From: Adiantum capillus-veneris
Taxonomy: Eukaryota > Streptophyta > Polypodiopsida > Polypodiales > Pteridaceae
Assembly (NCBI GenBank): GCA_014529385.2
Contig: CM043953.1
Coordinates: 66,007,872 to 66,071,871, forward strand
Reading direction: 5' to 3'
DNA: 64,000 nucleotides
The notes beneath the pieces are model-generated. The model ran no database searches, was not told the origin of the DNA, and saw only the letters and a list, made by a program, of their open reading frames with translations. Below are positions 43,811-55,604 of the stretch, piece after piece (within the stretch, counting starts at the first letter, position 1; each line of letters starts with the position of its first letter). The position numbers were made by a program, and so were the translations under genes.

Positions 43811-46479
43811 CTGACTTCTTTGTTGATAAACTTGTCGAAATCTTCTCAACTTCTCCATATGGTGCTTGCGGGCAAAAGCATGATATGGCATATCTATGTG
43901 TAGTGGTCTTAGTTGAAAACCCTCGAGGGAACCTTGCTCCCATAGAATGGAACGCATTCTACCTTGAAATAAGGTCTGCTTTGCTTCCCATTCTTTCCTT
44001 GCATGCTTGGCTTGTTGAGCATCCACCCTTCGTTGTCGTGCTACTTCCATCTCAGCAACTGAGTTGAGTTTTTTCTTCTCCTTTTCCAATCTCTTCTCCT
44101 CTTTCACTTTGGCAACTTCTTCTTTCTTAGCGTTCTTTGCTCTCATACTTTCAATGTATTGAGAGGAGGTAAGAATAAGGCTATTGGTGTAGTCTATGAA
44201 TGATTCTCGATTTCTTGTCTGACACACACTTCTCTCATTGGTACCTGTAGTAATACGGTTGTGTTCTTCGGAAGCCTTTTGTTGTATGGTTAATGATGGA
44301 GGTTGATTCTCATCCCCAAACTCTTTCCGAGGTTGCACTTCTGATGTTGGAGGCATATTTCCTAGTCTACTTTGTTGCACTTCTGGTCTTGCCCTGGCTG
44401 ATAGCTGAGCACCTCCAATAAGTTGGTGAAAGTGTCCCCCCATGAGCTCAGATTGCGGCATATTCTTGCCTCCACTTCGATGCACTTCTGGTCTTGCTCT
44501 GGCTGATAACTAAGCACCTCCAATAAGTTGGTGAAAGTGTCCCCCCATGAACTCAGATTGTGGCATATTATCACCTCCACTTCGATGCACTTCTGGTCTT
44601 GCTCTGGCTGATAGCTGAGCACCTCCAATGTGTTGGGGAAAGTGTCCCCCCATGAGCTCAGATTGCGGCATATTCTCACCTCCACTTCGATGCACTTCTG
44701 GTCTTGCTCTGGCTGATAGTTGAGCACCTCCAACGTGTTGGTGAAAGTGTCCCCCCGTGAGCTCATATTGCATCATATTCTCACCTCCACTTCGATGCGC
44801 TTCTGGTCTTTCTCCAGCCGATAGCTGATCACCTCCAACGTGTTGGTGAAAGTGTCCACCCATGAGCTCAAATTGCATCATATTCTCACCTCCACTTCGA
44901 TGCGCTTTTGGTCTTTCTCCAGCCGATAGCTGATCACCTCCAATGTGTTGGTGAAAATGTCCACCCATGAGCTCAGATTGCGGCATATTCTTGCCTCTGC
45001 TTTGATTCCCTTCTGGTCTTTCTCCAACTGATAGCTTAGCACCTCCAATGTTTTGGTGAAAGTATCCACCCATGAGCTCGGATGGCTTTGTTGCTATGGT
45101 GACATTTGTTGGAATGTCGCCAGCTTGTAGTAATTGAGTGAAGCTTAGGGAATTGGCTAGCTCGTCTTCCAAAGGCATGGTTGCTCCATCTTCTTCTAGG
45201 GTTTCATTTGCCATGGAATTTAGGGCAAGAGCCGCGGTTTCTTCAATGGTTCCTTGCATGGGTGTGCTAGGAACTTGAGATAAGTCATCATCCATTTCTA
45301 TTGTTCCCTCTTGCGTAATGTTGATGTGATTACACGGCATTCCGTCAAACTTTACTGCTGATGCATTAAGTGGCCATATACCTGTTGCACAGAACCCAAC
45401 CATGATGTTGGCCGGGGTTAAGGATGAGTTTAGAGCTTTTGAGACAATAAGGCCAACTCTGACTTGCTGGCATGAGATGAGGTTGTCCTATGCTGCCAAA
45501 TATCTCTCTCCTTGCGGAAGTGAACCTTCAATGATTTGAAAACAGAAACATCTAGGGGCTGCAACTTATGTGAGGTATGTGCTGGTAACGTTATTATATC
45601 TATGCCTGCTTCGTGTGCTTTGGCCACAACCTCCAAGGAGACATGACTCCCATGTCCATCAAGAATGAGTAGATGTCTATTTTGTTTACCCATTTGTTGA
45701 GAGATAGCATCGTCAAAATGTTGAAGCCAAGCTTGGAAGAGTTCTCCTGTCATCCATGCCTTCCTTTGAATGGCCATTACTGCCCCATCTTCACAGTGTT
45801 GAATGTAATTTCCATTAATCCGACTGCCCTTAAATATGTAATATCCAGGAATAGCACTCCCGGCTGCATTGACACAACATAAAACTGTCATCCACTCACA
45901 AGAATCGTAAGTGATTCCATAAACAGATTTGGTCCCTCTTCTGGCAAGTAACTTCATTCCTTTGTCTCTAGAACCTTGAAAATCGGTCTCATCTGCATTC
46001 CAAATATGTGAGTGAGGATAGTGATTTTGATTATACAACTCTTGAAGGTTGTCATGCAATGTTTTGACTATCTCTGGTCGAAAACTGGTTGCTCTTGACT
46101 GATCCAAGCTTTCAGAGACTCGAAAGACCAGCTTTGGGTGTCTTCTTCTGAATCCTTCCCACCAACTTCTTCCAAGAATGCCTTTTGTAAACAATGTTTC
46201 CCTGGTTTGGCAAATCTCCGCTACTTTTAGCTTCACATCCATGATTGAGACTCCATGCCCGAAATCACACTTCAAAAAGATCCACTATAGTAATGCTTCC
46301 TCCTCTTCCATGGAGAGTACCGACGATGGTCCTTTCTTCTTTTTCTGCGTCCTGCCCTCTTCCCAATTGGATATGGCAGCTCTGCTTATGCCGAATTGCA
46401 TGAGCATTTGTGTAAGGAGAGCCCATTTTCACGTGCTTGAAGAGCATTCTCCATATCGTGTGCTGTCCGCGTTAGGCTG
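43811..46479 (-). pseudogene. pogo/Tigger-like DDE transposase with repeat-bearing tail
   Basis: Minus-strand transposase. The N-terminal helix-turn-helix region is near 46475-46260 (MENALQARENG, then after a frameshift near 46415 QFGISRAAISNWEEGR). A stop near 46275 precedes a 281-codon frame with a CENP-B-type second DNA-binding part (GRSWWEGFRRRHPKL) and the DDE_1 catalytic core: WNADETD, LLILDGHGSHV and SHKLQPLDVSVFKSLK supply the three acidic residues (D95, D206, D242 of that frame). A frameshift near 45455 leads into GFCATGIWPLN, usual for the family, then seven 35-residue repeats and a Lys/Glu coiled-coil (about 44130-43960). TAG at 44510-44512 breaks it again. The N-terminus is cut at 46479 by the gypsy LTR. 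TIRs were not found. Confidence 0.85.
44348..45082 (-). repeat. Seven 105-bp tandem repeats coding 35 residues each
   Basis: The unit codes roughly SELMGGHFHQHIGGDQLSAG followed by ERPEAHRSGGENMMQ. Copies keep the frame (105 = 3 x 35) and differ by a few substitutions; the first and last are most diverged. The TAG at 44510 is in the sixth copy. Confidence 0.9.
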
Positions 46480-46840
46480 TGTCATAATAATAAAGTTCTA
46501 ATTCTCCTAAATGATTTTCTCATGTTAAACTGATCATTTAATATGGGGAAGTGCCAGGGGAGAAAAAGCTAGAATATTGGTTAAGCTAGCAGACCGGCCA
46601 CAGTAGGGATCGAAAGGAGGGAAAATAGGGATCCAAAGGGGGGGCCATCTGCAAAAGAGCCATGTGCAACAATGAGCTAAAAAGACCCTAAGGTTCAGCC
46701 CATTAAGACTTCCAAAATTCAAAGGTTGTGTCCAAAGGTCAACCATGGGGGAATTCGATGCTTTGTGTGTGTCCCAAAAGTTTTTACAAATCCCTACATA
46801 GGAGGGGGAGAGCCTTGCTTGTAGGGGATGAGAGAGAAAG

Positions 46841-46878
<38 letters not shown>

Positions 46879-47323
46879 GCTCCCTTCACACAAAGGGAGT
46901 GAGGGACACATGTCAGCTCCCTAGCCCAGATGCCCACAAGGTGTACCCAATTCCTATTGGATGGCCTTGGAGGTGGACCAATGAGAATTAGGCTAGAGTA
47001 AATCTAGTTTAATTAATTTAAAAACACTTAATAAAAGAACCAATGAGAATTAAGCCCTCTAGAAGACTATTGGACAGTCTCCCAAGGGGTCCAATGAGCA
47101 TTCAACAGCCCAATGGCTTGCCTGATTCCTATTGGCCAGGAGGCAAAGGGGTCCAATGAGAGTTTAGTTGAATTATTAAATTACCTAAAGCTCTCACAAA
47201 AGGGGAAAGGGGGACACATGTCAGAGGGCTATCACTTATGCTGCTTAATTGTCATTGGCTAGCCCTAGGGAGGTCCAATGGGAGGGTAGCATGAGCAAAT
47301 AGCAAGAGGGCTCAACCAAGAGA

Positions 47324-47359
<36 letters not shown>

Positions 47360-48096
47360 TTTTTGCAAGGCATTATCACACACACACTCACACAATCTCA
47401 TGTGTGAAGTAAAGAAGACTCTCTCTCCTTCTCAAGCTTTAATGGAAAGCTTACCACCTACTCCAAGCTTGTGAGAAGGGAGGCCTACACCAACAACTCT
47501 TGGCTTTGTGATGCAAATCCAACCAAGAGCCAAGCTTCAATGCATGCTCATCTCCTCTACCATGCTAATTACTAAGCTAAGCTATGCTAATATGAGTGAT
47601 TATGTGAGGAGATGTACATCTTTCTCGTAAGAATACTCCTTCTTCCTCTCAATCTACTCTCATACCCCGCTAGCTCTCACCATCTTCGAAGGTGTGTGAG
47701 GTCTTGGGTCTGAGACCGGAAACAATTGATGTTGTGGTTGATAAGTGTTTTGCTTAGTGCATGAAGCTTTCATCTTCATTGCACTAGCTAGTCTTGAAGG
47801 AACACAAAGAATTGTATTGTACAATGTCTCTCTTGATGGGAGAAACCATAATACAAAGCCTTTTGGAGGGGGGACCGGCTCCATGCAAATCTGTTCCTCA
47901 ACTGTTGTCAATAGCTTAATTTCTCTCTCTTTTGAAAGTATTGTTCATGCTATCTAACTAGGTGTTATGCTTTTTGTTGCTCTCTCTCCACCCAAGCACT
48001 CTTGTAATTCTCATTAGGAATCTATTCTAATGAAATGCCCACTATGTTCATGTTAATTTCCGCTACACACAAGTTTTTAGGCCATTAAATTTTACA
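46480..48096 (+). repeat. 5' LTR
   Basis: 1617 bp, TGTCATAATAAT to TTTACA. It contains a (CA)n at 46842-46875 and 33 G at 47326-47358. Identity with the right LTR continues past its end to 48275. Confidence 0.9.
47326..47358 (+). repeat. Run of 33 G
   Basis: Homopolymer in the 5' LTR; the matching place in the 3' LTR (54665-54674) has only 10 G. Confidence 0.9.
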
Positions 48097-48097
48097 T

Positions 48098-48109
48098 TGG
48101 TATCAGAGC
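48098..48109 (+). promoter_or_regulatory. Primer binding site
   Basis: TGGTATCAGAGC, exact plant initiator-Met type, one base inside the LTR. A second copy at 55420-55431 follows the right LTR. Confidence 0.9.
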
Positions 48110-48513
48110 ACAAGGTTTCTCTTTTCTTGCTCAACAAGGGAGGTCCTCAAGCTAGCTATAAATGGTTGGTATTATTAATTGCCTGTGAGTAAGTAGAATA
48201 GGGATTTTTCAGCCTTGCAGTGCACCTGCCTTTGTGCAGCTAATGGGGCATCACCGTCGAGAGCTATGGTCTTAATAGTGGAGTCCTACGGGGCTTGTCT
48301 ACGGCTTAACCACTATTGAGCTGTTAGAAGATTGACAGGAGCCGGTGTTGTTTTGGTGTTGAACGACCCTCTCTTCTATTCCTTGCAATTAATGGTATTC
48401 GAGCCATGGATACAATAGCTTGAGTGCTTTTTCTAAAGGGGTAAAGAGGAGTAGAAACTAGGGCTTGAAGTGCCAAAGTACACCTAAAAAATTTACACCT
48501 AAAAGTTCTTAGA

Positions 48514-49800
48514 ATGGCTGACAATAGTAAAGAGAGTGAAATTAATGTTGATAGCTTTGATTTTGCTAATGAGCAAGCTACTAATGATGCCCCGATGCTT
48601 GTTAACTATCTCGTTTCTAAGCTTCAACAAGCCATGGGCAATCCATCTCTCCAAAGTGAAGTGCAACGGCAGCTTCGTGCTCATGGGATTCTTCAAGCTC
48701 ATCACCATGACGAGAGAACACCTAGGAAGCCTCCTTGTGAGACTTCCAAAAGAGGTCTCTCTCCTATTCGAGAAGAAGAAGAGAATCCATACGAAGGGCT
48801 CAATAATTTACTTCTTGATGATGCATCTCCTTCCCAAAGGAGAAATCAAGAGCCTACACCGAAGGAACGAGAAAGAAGTGAGTCTCCTGCCACCTCGGCG
48901 GAGATGGCTCCACAAAGACGGCGGGCTAAACGCTCTCCATCACCACCAAAGCAGAGAAGACCATCGCACCCTTCTCCACACCATAATTCAAAGTGGGATG
49001 ATAAACAGCAAGAGAAGAAAAAGGCGAGAAAGAGGACACCCTCTTCTCCATCTTCTTCATCATCTTCCTCTTATGAAAGTGATGGTGAAGACAACAAAGA
49101 TCAAGACAAGAAAAAGGTGAGAAAGAGGTCACCCTCTTCTCCACCTTCCTCAAATTCTTCACCTTCTGAAGTTAGTGATGGTGCAACCTTTGAACCATCA
49201 AAAAGAAGAGGCCATAGGAAATCCTATGCTGCGTGGAAGAGGTCATCCAAGCTCAAGAAGTTCAAAGAGGGGGGGAAGAGCATCTCTTTCGTTACCTATG
49301 ATGGCACCTTTGGTGCTACGGACAAAGTCTTGGCCTTTATCCAACAATTTGATGCGGCGTTCGGGGATGAGGGCTTCATGGAGTCCTCTAAACTACGCCA
49401 TGTAGCTATGCACTTTCAAAAGTCTGCCAGGCAATGGTGGTCTAGCCTACGAGCCAACGGTGAAGCTCCACGAACATGGAAAGCTTTAAGAGCTTCCATT
49501 ATGAAGCAGTTTTTGGCCACCGATGCCAAAGACAAAGTACTCACCAAATGGCGAAGCTTAAAGCTCTCTCCCTATGAATCCATCCACAAATATGTAGACA
49601 AGTTTTGGGACCTACAACTCAAAGACACTGTCTTCAAAAAGTTGGACTTTGGAGAGAAAAATCAACAATTTTGTGCGGGCTTAACCGAAGAAATGGCGGA
49701 GTATGTCAAATCCCAAAGGCCACGTACCATATCAGCGCTAATACACCATACTATGGTGGCCTCTCGAATCAATTTCCAAATGGGGGACTCAAAGAAATAA
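48514..49800 (+). CDS. gypsy gag with Arg-Ser-rich insert
   Basis: A 428-residue intact frame. Residues 1-100 form a helical N-terminal part (NYLVSKLQQAMGNPSLQSEV). Residues about 119-232 are rich in Ser, Arg, Lys and Pro (RRRAKRSPSPPKQRRPSHPS) and include an imperfect internal duplication of KKKARKRTPSSP / KKKVRKRSPSSP. Residues 258-420 are the Retrotrans_gag domain (SFVTYDGTFGATDKVLAFIQ, ARQWWSSLRANG, SIMKQFLATDAKDKV, FCAGLTEEMAEYVK). The zinc knuckle is not in this frame but in the +1 frame just after its stop. The RS-like stretch could bind RNA or be phosphorylated; that is inference. Confidence 0.9.
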   Translation: MADNSKESEINVDSFDFANEQATNDAPMLVNYLVSKLQQAMGNPSLQSEVQRQLRAHGILQAHHHDERTPRKPPCETSKRGLSPIREEEENPYEGLNNLLLDDASPSQRRNQEPTPKERERSESPATSAEMAPQRRRAKRSPSPPKQRRPSHPSPHHNSKWDDKQQEKKKARKRTPSSPSSSSSSSYESDGEDNKDQDKKKVRKRSPSSPPSSNSSPSEVSDGATFEPSKRRGHRKSYAAWKRSSKLKKFKEGGKSISFVTYDGTFGATDKVLAFIQQFDAAFGDEGFMESSKLRHVAMHFQKSARQWWSSLRANGEAPRTWKALRASIMKQFLATDAKDKVLTKWRSLKLSPYESIHKYVDKFWDLQLKDTVFKKLDFGEKNQQFCAGLTEEMAEYVKSQRPRTISALIHHTMVASRINFQMGDSKK

Positions 49801-52800
49801 TAAGCCCACGGAAAACAAGGGTTCCAACGAGCCTAAGGGGAAGGACAATGTCCAAAAGTCTCCTAAGGTAAACTCCAACAAAGCTAAAGAGAAGGGAGTT
49901 TACAAAGGTAAAAAAAAACTCTCTCCTGAAGAGCTTGAGCGTTATCGCAAGGATAACTAGTGTTTCAAGTGCGGCGAACAAGGGCATGCGTACCGTGCTT
50001 GTCACCAAAAGAACAACCGCCAAGATCCTCCTAGAGCTACCTTGGTTGAAATCCAAGAGGAGGAGACTCACCAAACTCACCACAAAGGATCTCCTCTATG
50101 CCATGCTTGGGGAAAGGTAAGAGAACATGATGCTTTTATTCTCTTTGACCCTAGTTCTACTCACAATTTTATATCTATAGAGTTGGCCACCAAGCTAGGC
50201 ATACAAGCCTATGAGATGAGAGATGTTCTACCCACAGATAGTGCTTTCAAGGGGCAAGAAGCTTCAGTCACTCCCTTAATCAGGAAATTGAGGCTTCATG
50301 TCCAAAGCTATGTGGACAAAGAGGACTTCTTTATCTCTCCTCTCAAGCAATGGTTTGACCGCCTGGCTGCCAATGTTAAATTCCCTGAAAGGAGGATCTC
50401 CTTTAAGTTTAGGGAAAAAGACATGTATATAGATGCTAAGGAAATGGGTAACACTATCCCCATTGTACATACACCAGCTTTCAACAAGTCAATAAAGAGC
50501 TCTATTTCCGTGTACATGATTTTTTTTAAAGATTCTCAAAATGAACCTTATGCTTTAGCAAAAGAAAATAAAAGCAACCAAAAGGAATTAGAGTTATCCA
50601 ATTTTCTCAAGGGGTTTAAAGATGTCTTTATTGACGACATCGAGCTACCTCCTAAACAAGGTAATGATGACCATGCAATTGAACTTCTTCCAGGAAGTTC
50701 ACCGCCTAACAAACCTCCTTATAGAGTTTCTCAAGCTCAACAAGAGGAGATTATGTGGCAAGTGCCTGAGTTAGTTGAGAAGGGCATGGTTAGACCTATC
50801 TCATCTCCATTTTGCTCACCTGTGCTATTAGTGCAAAAGAAAGACGACACATATCGTATGTGTGTCGACTATAGAGCACTAAATAAGATCACTATCAAGA
50901 ATAGGTTTCCCGTTCTATGGGTAGAAGACCTATTTGATAAGCTACAAGGATCGACCTACTTCAGTAGGATTGACCTAAAAAGTGGCTATCATCAAATAAG
51001 GATAGTTGATCAAGACATTGTAAAGACTGCATTTCGTACCACATTTGGTCTTTACGAATACATTGTCATGCCTTTTGGCTTGACCAATGCACCAGCTACA
51101 TTCAACCGCTTGATGGAGAAGCTGTTCAGGCCTCATCGAACCTTCACTGGAGTGTTCTTTGATGATATTATCATCTACTCTAATTCATTAGACAAACACA
51201 AGCAACACCTCCAGGTAATATTTCAAGTTTTAAGAGAGAATAAACTTTATGTTGATCGAAAGAAAAGTGAATTTTTCTTGCAAGAGATTTAGTATTTAGG
51301 TCACATTATCTCTCAAGATGGCATCCAAATGGATCCATCAAAGTTAGAGGTAATAAAAGGATGGCCTAAACCAAAGAATCTTCATGAACTAAGAAGCTTT
51401 ATAGGTATGTGTGCATACTATAGACGCTTCATAGTTAAGTTCTCACAAATTGCGGGACCATTACATGACCTAACAAAGAAAAGCGTTAGGTATACATGGT
51501 TTGCTAAGGAGAACAATGATTTCGAAAAGCTTAAAGAAAAGCTCATCTCTCAACCTGTGCTTACACTACCGGATCTCTCAAAACCATTTGAGGTCCAATG
51601 TGATGCTTGTGGTGATTGCCTTGGAGCTATTTTGCTTCAAGAAGGGCACACCATAGGCTATGAAAGTCGAAGGCTCGATCCTGTTGAGCAAGCTCTAGGC
51701 ATATATGAAAAGGAACTCCTTGCAGTTCTACATGCCTTAGACTCATGGACGCACTATTTATTGGGGACTCCTTTCATTCTGCGAACGAATCACCAAAGTC
51801 TTAAGTACTTCATGACGCAGACCAAGCTCTCCGACAAACAAACGAGGTGGGAAAATTTCCTTTCGCAATTTCATTTTCATATTGCTCACATTGCTAGCAA
51901 GCATAATCAAGTAGCTGATGCACTCTCAAGACGGCCGAGAGTGAATGCGGTTTCCATAGAAACTCACAATGATCTATCTTCAATGATAGATGAGTATGCT
52001 ATTGATCCCGATTTTAGAGATGTGATTTCAGCCCTTGCATTAGGGAAGAAAGAAGAACCATTTACTTTACAAGATGGTTATCTTGTCTATGGAAATAGAC
52101 TATGCGTTACTAACTCACTACGTGAGAAAGTAATGTATGAATCTCATGCTCCTCCTTATGTGGGGCATAGAGGGATTCAGTCTACCTTAAAGGGAATTGA
52201 AACATATTTCTATTGGCCTACCATGAAAGTGAACACACAAGAGTATGTTTCTAAATGTGTCGTATGCCAAAAGAAAAAATTTGATAGAGGGAAGCAACTT
52301 GGATTGCTTCAACCCTTGCCAATCCCTAATTCACCATGGGAGAGCATATCCATGGATTTTATCTTTGGATTGCCTAAGTCTATCCATGGGAATACGGGAA
52401 TATGGACGATAGTAGACAGGTTAAGTAAACAAGCTCATTTTATACCTGTCAAAAAGACTATGAAAGCCCATCAAATGGCAACCCTCTTCATTTCACAAAT
52501 TTTCAAGTACCATGGCTTGCCAATGTCCATAGTGTCGGATAGAGATCCTAGAATGACCATTAATTTTTGGAAGGGTCTCTTTGAGAATTTAGGGACAAGG
52601 CTAAACTTCTCTTCGGCCTATCATCCACAAATGGATGGCCAAAGTGAAATAGCTAACCTAACAATTCTCGATCTACTAAAAGTCTATGTAACGGAAGTAG
52701 ATCAAAGATCCCAATGGGAGAAGTACTTACCCTTAGTGGAGTATGCTTACAATAACATTGTACATACTTCCACGGGAAAAGCACCTTTCGAGGTAACTGA

Positions 52801-53435
52801 GGGAAGATAAAAAAAGTCCCTTGCTACTTAAGGTACATGGGAAGATCTTCGCTGCAGATGAGTATAGCCGAGACCTACAAGAATCTTTTCAAAAGATTAA
52901 GGATGCTATCTCTATCTCACAACAAAGGCAAAAGGCTGCTGCTGACAAGCACAGAAGATCCCAAGCCTTTAAAGAAAATGATTGGGTCTTATTAAAATTT
53001 CCCAAGGCTCGATTAAGGCACACAACGGGCAAGAATCCTACGGGACACCAAAAGTACTATGCTAAACTAGCAAAAAGGTACTATCGTCCCTTCCAGATTC
53101 TTAGGCCAATCAATGAGATGGCCTATCAACTCAAGTTGCCCAATAATTGGCTCATACACAATGCTTTTCATGTGAGCCTATTAAAGCCTTACAAAGGAGA
53201 GCCACCTCAAGAACCAACTACTGAAGACCCACCGGAGATCGAGGACCAAGAAGAGGTGCTGCAACCCGAGTCCATTCTCCGACATGAAGACAAGGTACTA
53301 AGAGGCGGTAAGACTATTCGACGATATCTTATTAAATTTAAAAATTATTCTTTTGAAGATGCTAGATGGATGCAAGGCATACAATTAAAGGATAACCTAA
53401 ACCTTGTCAATGCTTACAATGCTTCCCAAGAGTAA
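49793..53435 (+). pseudogene. gypsy pol: knuckle, protease, RT, RNase H, integrase, chromodomain-like end
   Basis: In the +1 frame relative to gag. The knuckle CFKCGEQGHAYRAC is preceded by TAG at 49958-49960. Protease carries ILFDPSSTHNFIS in place of D-S/T-G. RT has [48 protein letters not shown] and VFFDDIIIYS (Asp pair at 51161-51166). TAG at 51290-51292 follows LQEI. RNase H has CDACGDCLGAILLQEG, YEKELLAVLHAL and NHQSLKYF. Integrase has GHRGIQSTLKGIETYFYWP...CVVCQ, SMDFIFGLP, VSDRDPRM and MDGQSEIAN (D, D, E). A frame break near 52800 separates the last 204 codons: GYxPF-like region, FHVSLLKPYKG, then a chromodomain-like end (LQPESILRHEDKVLRGGK...FEDARWM). Confidence 0.9.
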
Positions 53436-53774
53436 GCAAATGTACAAAATGTTAAAAATGAACAAAGTTTTTGTCTTATAAGACTCTCTTTTTCTTTATT
53501 GTGCACAAAAATGAAGTAGTATGCATGCTTAGATCAAGTTTGTGGAGACGACGTCTCCCAAACACCAAGTATCTTGTCACTCTACTATGGAAGATTGATA
53601 GGACTAATGTGCAGACATGCTTGCGGCAGCCTCAGGCTCTCAAGCGCCAAATGGACTAGTCATCTATTGTGGAATGATGTCGTAGGGTAACATAGGGATC
53701 CTCTACCCGCTAAGAAAAGGACTAATGAATATGCTTTATCTTCTCTACCCCATGGTCGAGGACGACTATGATTT
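53436..53774 (+). other. Non-coding 3' internal region
   Basis: Between the pol stop and the PPT. A 62-codon frame at 53471-53659 has no recognised domain. Confidence 0.4.
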
Positions 53775-53788
53775 CAAGAGAGAGGTAA
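53775..53788 (+). promoter_or_regulatory. Polypurine tract
   Basis: CAAGAGAGAGGTAA directly before the 3' LTR. Confidence 0.7.
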
Positions 53789-54166
53789 TGTCATAATAAT
53801 CAATATCTAATTCTCCTGAATGATTTTCTCATGTTAAACTGATCATTTAATATGGGGAAGTGCCAGGAGAGAAAAAGCTAGAATATTGGTTAAGCTAGCA
53901 GACCGGCCACAATAGGGATCCAAAGGAGGGAAAATAGGGATCCAAAGGGGGGGCCATCTGCAAAAGAGCCATGTGCAAAAATGGGCTAAAAAGACCCTAA
54001 GGTTCAGCCCATTAAGACTTCCAAAATGCTAAGGTTCCAAAATTCAAAGGTTGTGTCCAAAGGTCAACCATGGGGGGAATTGGATGCTTTGTGTGTGTCC
54101 CAAAAGTCTTTACAAATCCCTACATAGGAGGAGGCGAGCCTTGCTTGTAGGGGATGAGAGAGAAAG

Positions 54167-54218
<52 letters not shown>

Positions 54219-55418
54219 CTCCCTTTACACAAAGGGAATGAGGGACACATGTCAGCTCCCTAGCCCAGATGCCCACAAGGTGTACCCAATTCCTATTGGA
54301 TGGCCTTGGAGGTGGACCAATGAGAATTAGGCTAGAGTAAATCTAGTTTAATTAATTTAAAAACACTTAATAAAAGAACCAATGAGAATTAAGCCCTCTA
54401 GAAGACTATTGGACAATCTCCCAAGGGGTCCAATGAGCATTCAGCAGCCCAATGGCTTGCTTGATTCCTATTGGCCAGGAGGCAAAGGGGTCCAATGAGA
54501 GTTTAGTTGAATTATTAAATTACCTAAAGCTCTCACAAAAGGGGAAAGGGGGACACATGTCAGAAGGCTATCACTTATGCTGCTTAATTGTCATTGGCTA
54601 GCCCTAGGGAGGTCCAATGGGAGGGTAGCATGAGCAAATAGAAAGAGGGCTCGACCAAGAGAGAGGGGGGGGGGATTTTTGCAAGGCATTCTCACACACA
54701 CACACTCACACAATCTCATGTGTGAAGTAAAGAAGACTCTCTCTCCTTCTCAAGCTTTAGTGGAAAGCTTACCACCTACTCCAAGCTTGTGAGAAGGGAG
54801 GCCTACGCGAACAACTCTTGGCTTTGTGATGCAAATCCAACCAAGAGCCAAGCTTCAATGCATGCTCATCTCCTCTACCATGCTAATTACTAAGCTAAGC
54901 TATATATGCTAATATGAGTGATTATGTGAGGAAATGTACATCTTTCTCATAAGAATACTCCTTCTTCCTCTCAATCTACTCTCATACCCCGCTAGCTCTC
55001 ACAATCTTCGAAGGTGTGTGAGGTCTTGGGTCTGAGACCGGAAACAATTGATGTTGTGGTTGATAAGTGTTTTGCTTAGTGCATGAAGCTTTCATCTTCA
55101 TTGCACTAGCTAGTCTTGAAGGAACACAAAGAATTGTATTGTACAATGTCTCTCTTGATGGGAGAAACCATAATACAAAGCCTTTTGGAGGGGGGACCGG
55201 CTCCATGCAAATCCGGTCCTCAACTGTTGTCAATAGCTTAATTTCTCTCTCTTTTGAAAGTATTGTTCATGCTATCTAACTAGGTGTTATGCTTTTTGTT
55301 GCTCTCTCTCCACCCAAGCACTCTTGTAATTCTCATTAGGAATCTATTCTAATGAAATGCCCACTATGTTCATGTTAATTTCCGCTACACACAAGTTTTT
55401 AGGCCATTAAATGTTACA
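53789..55418 (+). repeat. 3' LTR
   Basis: 1630 bp; homologous throughout to 46480-48096. The (CA)n at 54166-54217 is longer, the G run shorter, and a TATA duplication (TATATATG for TATG) occurs near 54900. Confidence 0.9.
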
Positions 55419-55597
55419 TTGGTATCAGAGCACAAGGTTTCTCTTTTCTTGCTCAACAAGGGAGGTCCTCAAGCTAGCTATAAATGGTTGGTATTATTAA
55501 TTGCTTGTGAGTAAGTAGAATAGGGATTTTTCAGCCTTGCAGTGCGCCTGCCTTTGTGGAGCTAATGGGGCATCACCTTCGAGAGCTATGGTCTTAA
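55419..55597 (+). repeat. Duplicate PBS and leader beyond the 3' LTR
   Basis: 179 bp matching 48097-48275 with four differences by my count. It ends at CTTAA in both copies. Outside lies GGCTG (55600-55604), which also stands before the 5' LTR. Confidence 0.85.
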
Positions 55598-55604
55598 CTG
55601 GCTG

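Larger units (their letters stand above)
46480..55599 (+). mobile_element. Near-complete Ty3/gypsy element with 1.6-kb LTRs
   Basis: 5' LTR 46480-48096, PBS 48098-48109, gag 48514-49800, pol to 53435, PPT near 53775, 3' LTR 53789-55418. Unusually, the right LTR is followed by about 179 bp (55419-55597) matching the left element's PBS and leader (48097-48275), and GGCTG flanks the whole at 46475-46479 and 55600-55604. It inserted into the transposase gene at its left. Gag-pol is broken by stops at 49958 and 51290 and shifts near 49795 and 52800. Confidence 0.9.

Noticed and set aside
44362-44766. 134-codon frame with regular repeats
   Set aside because: Another frame of the 105-bp repeat array; the transposase-tail frame is continuous with GFCATGIWPLN and is preferred.
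47660-47957. Small frames found twice (also at 54982-55279)
   Set aside because: They recur because they lie in the two LTRs of one element; no coding evidence.
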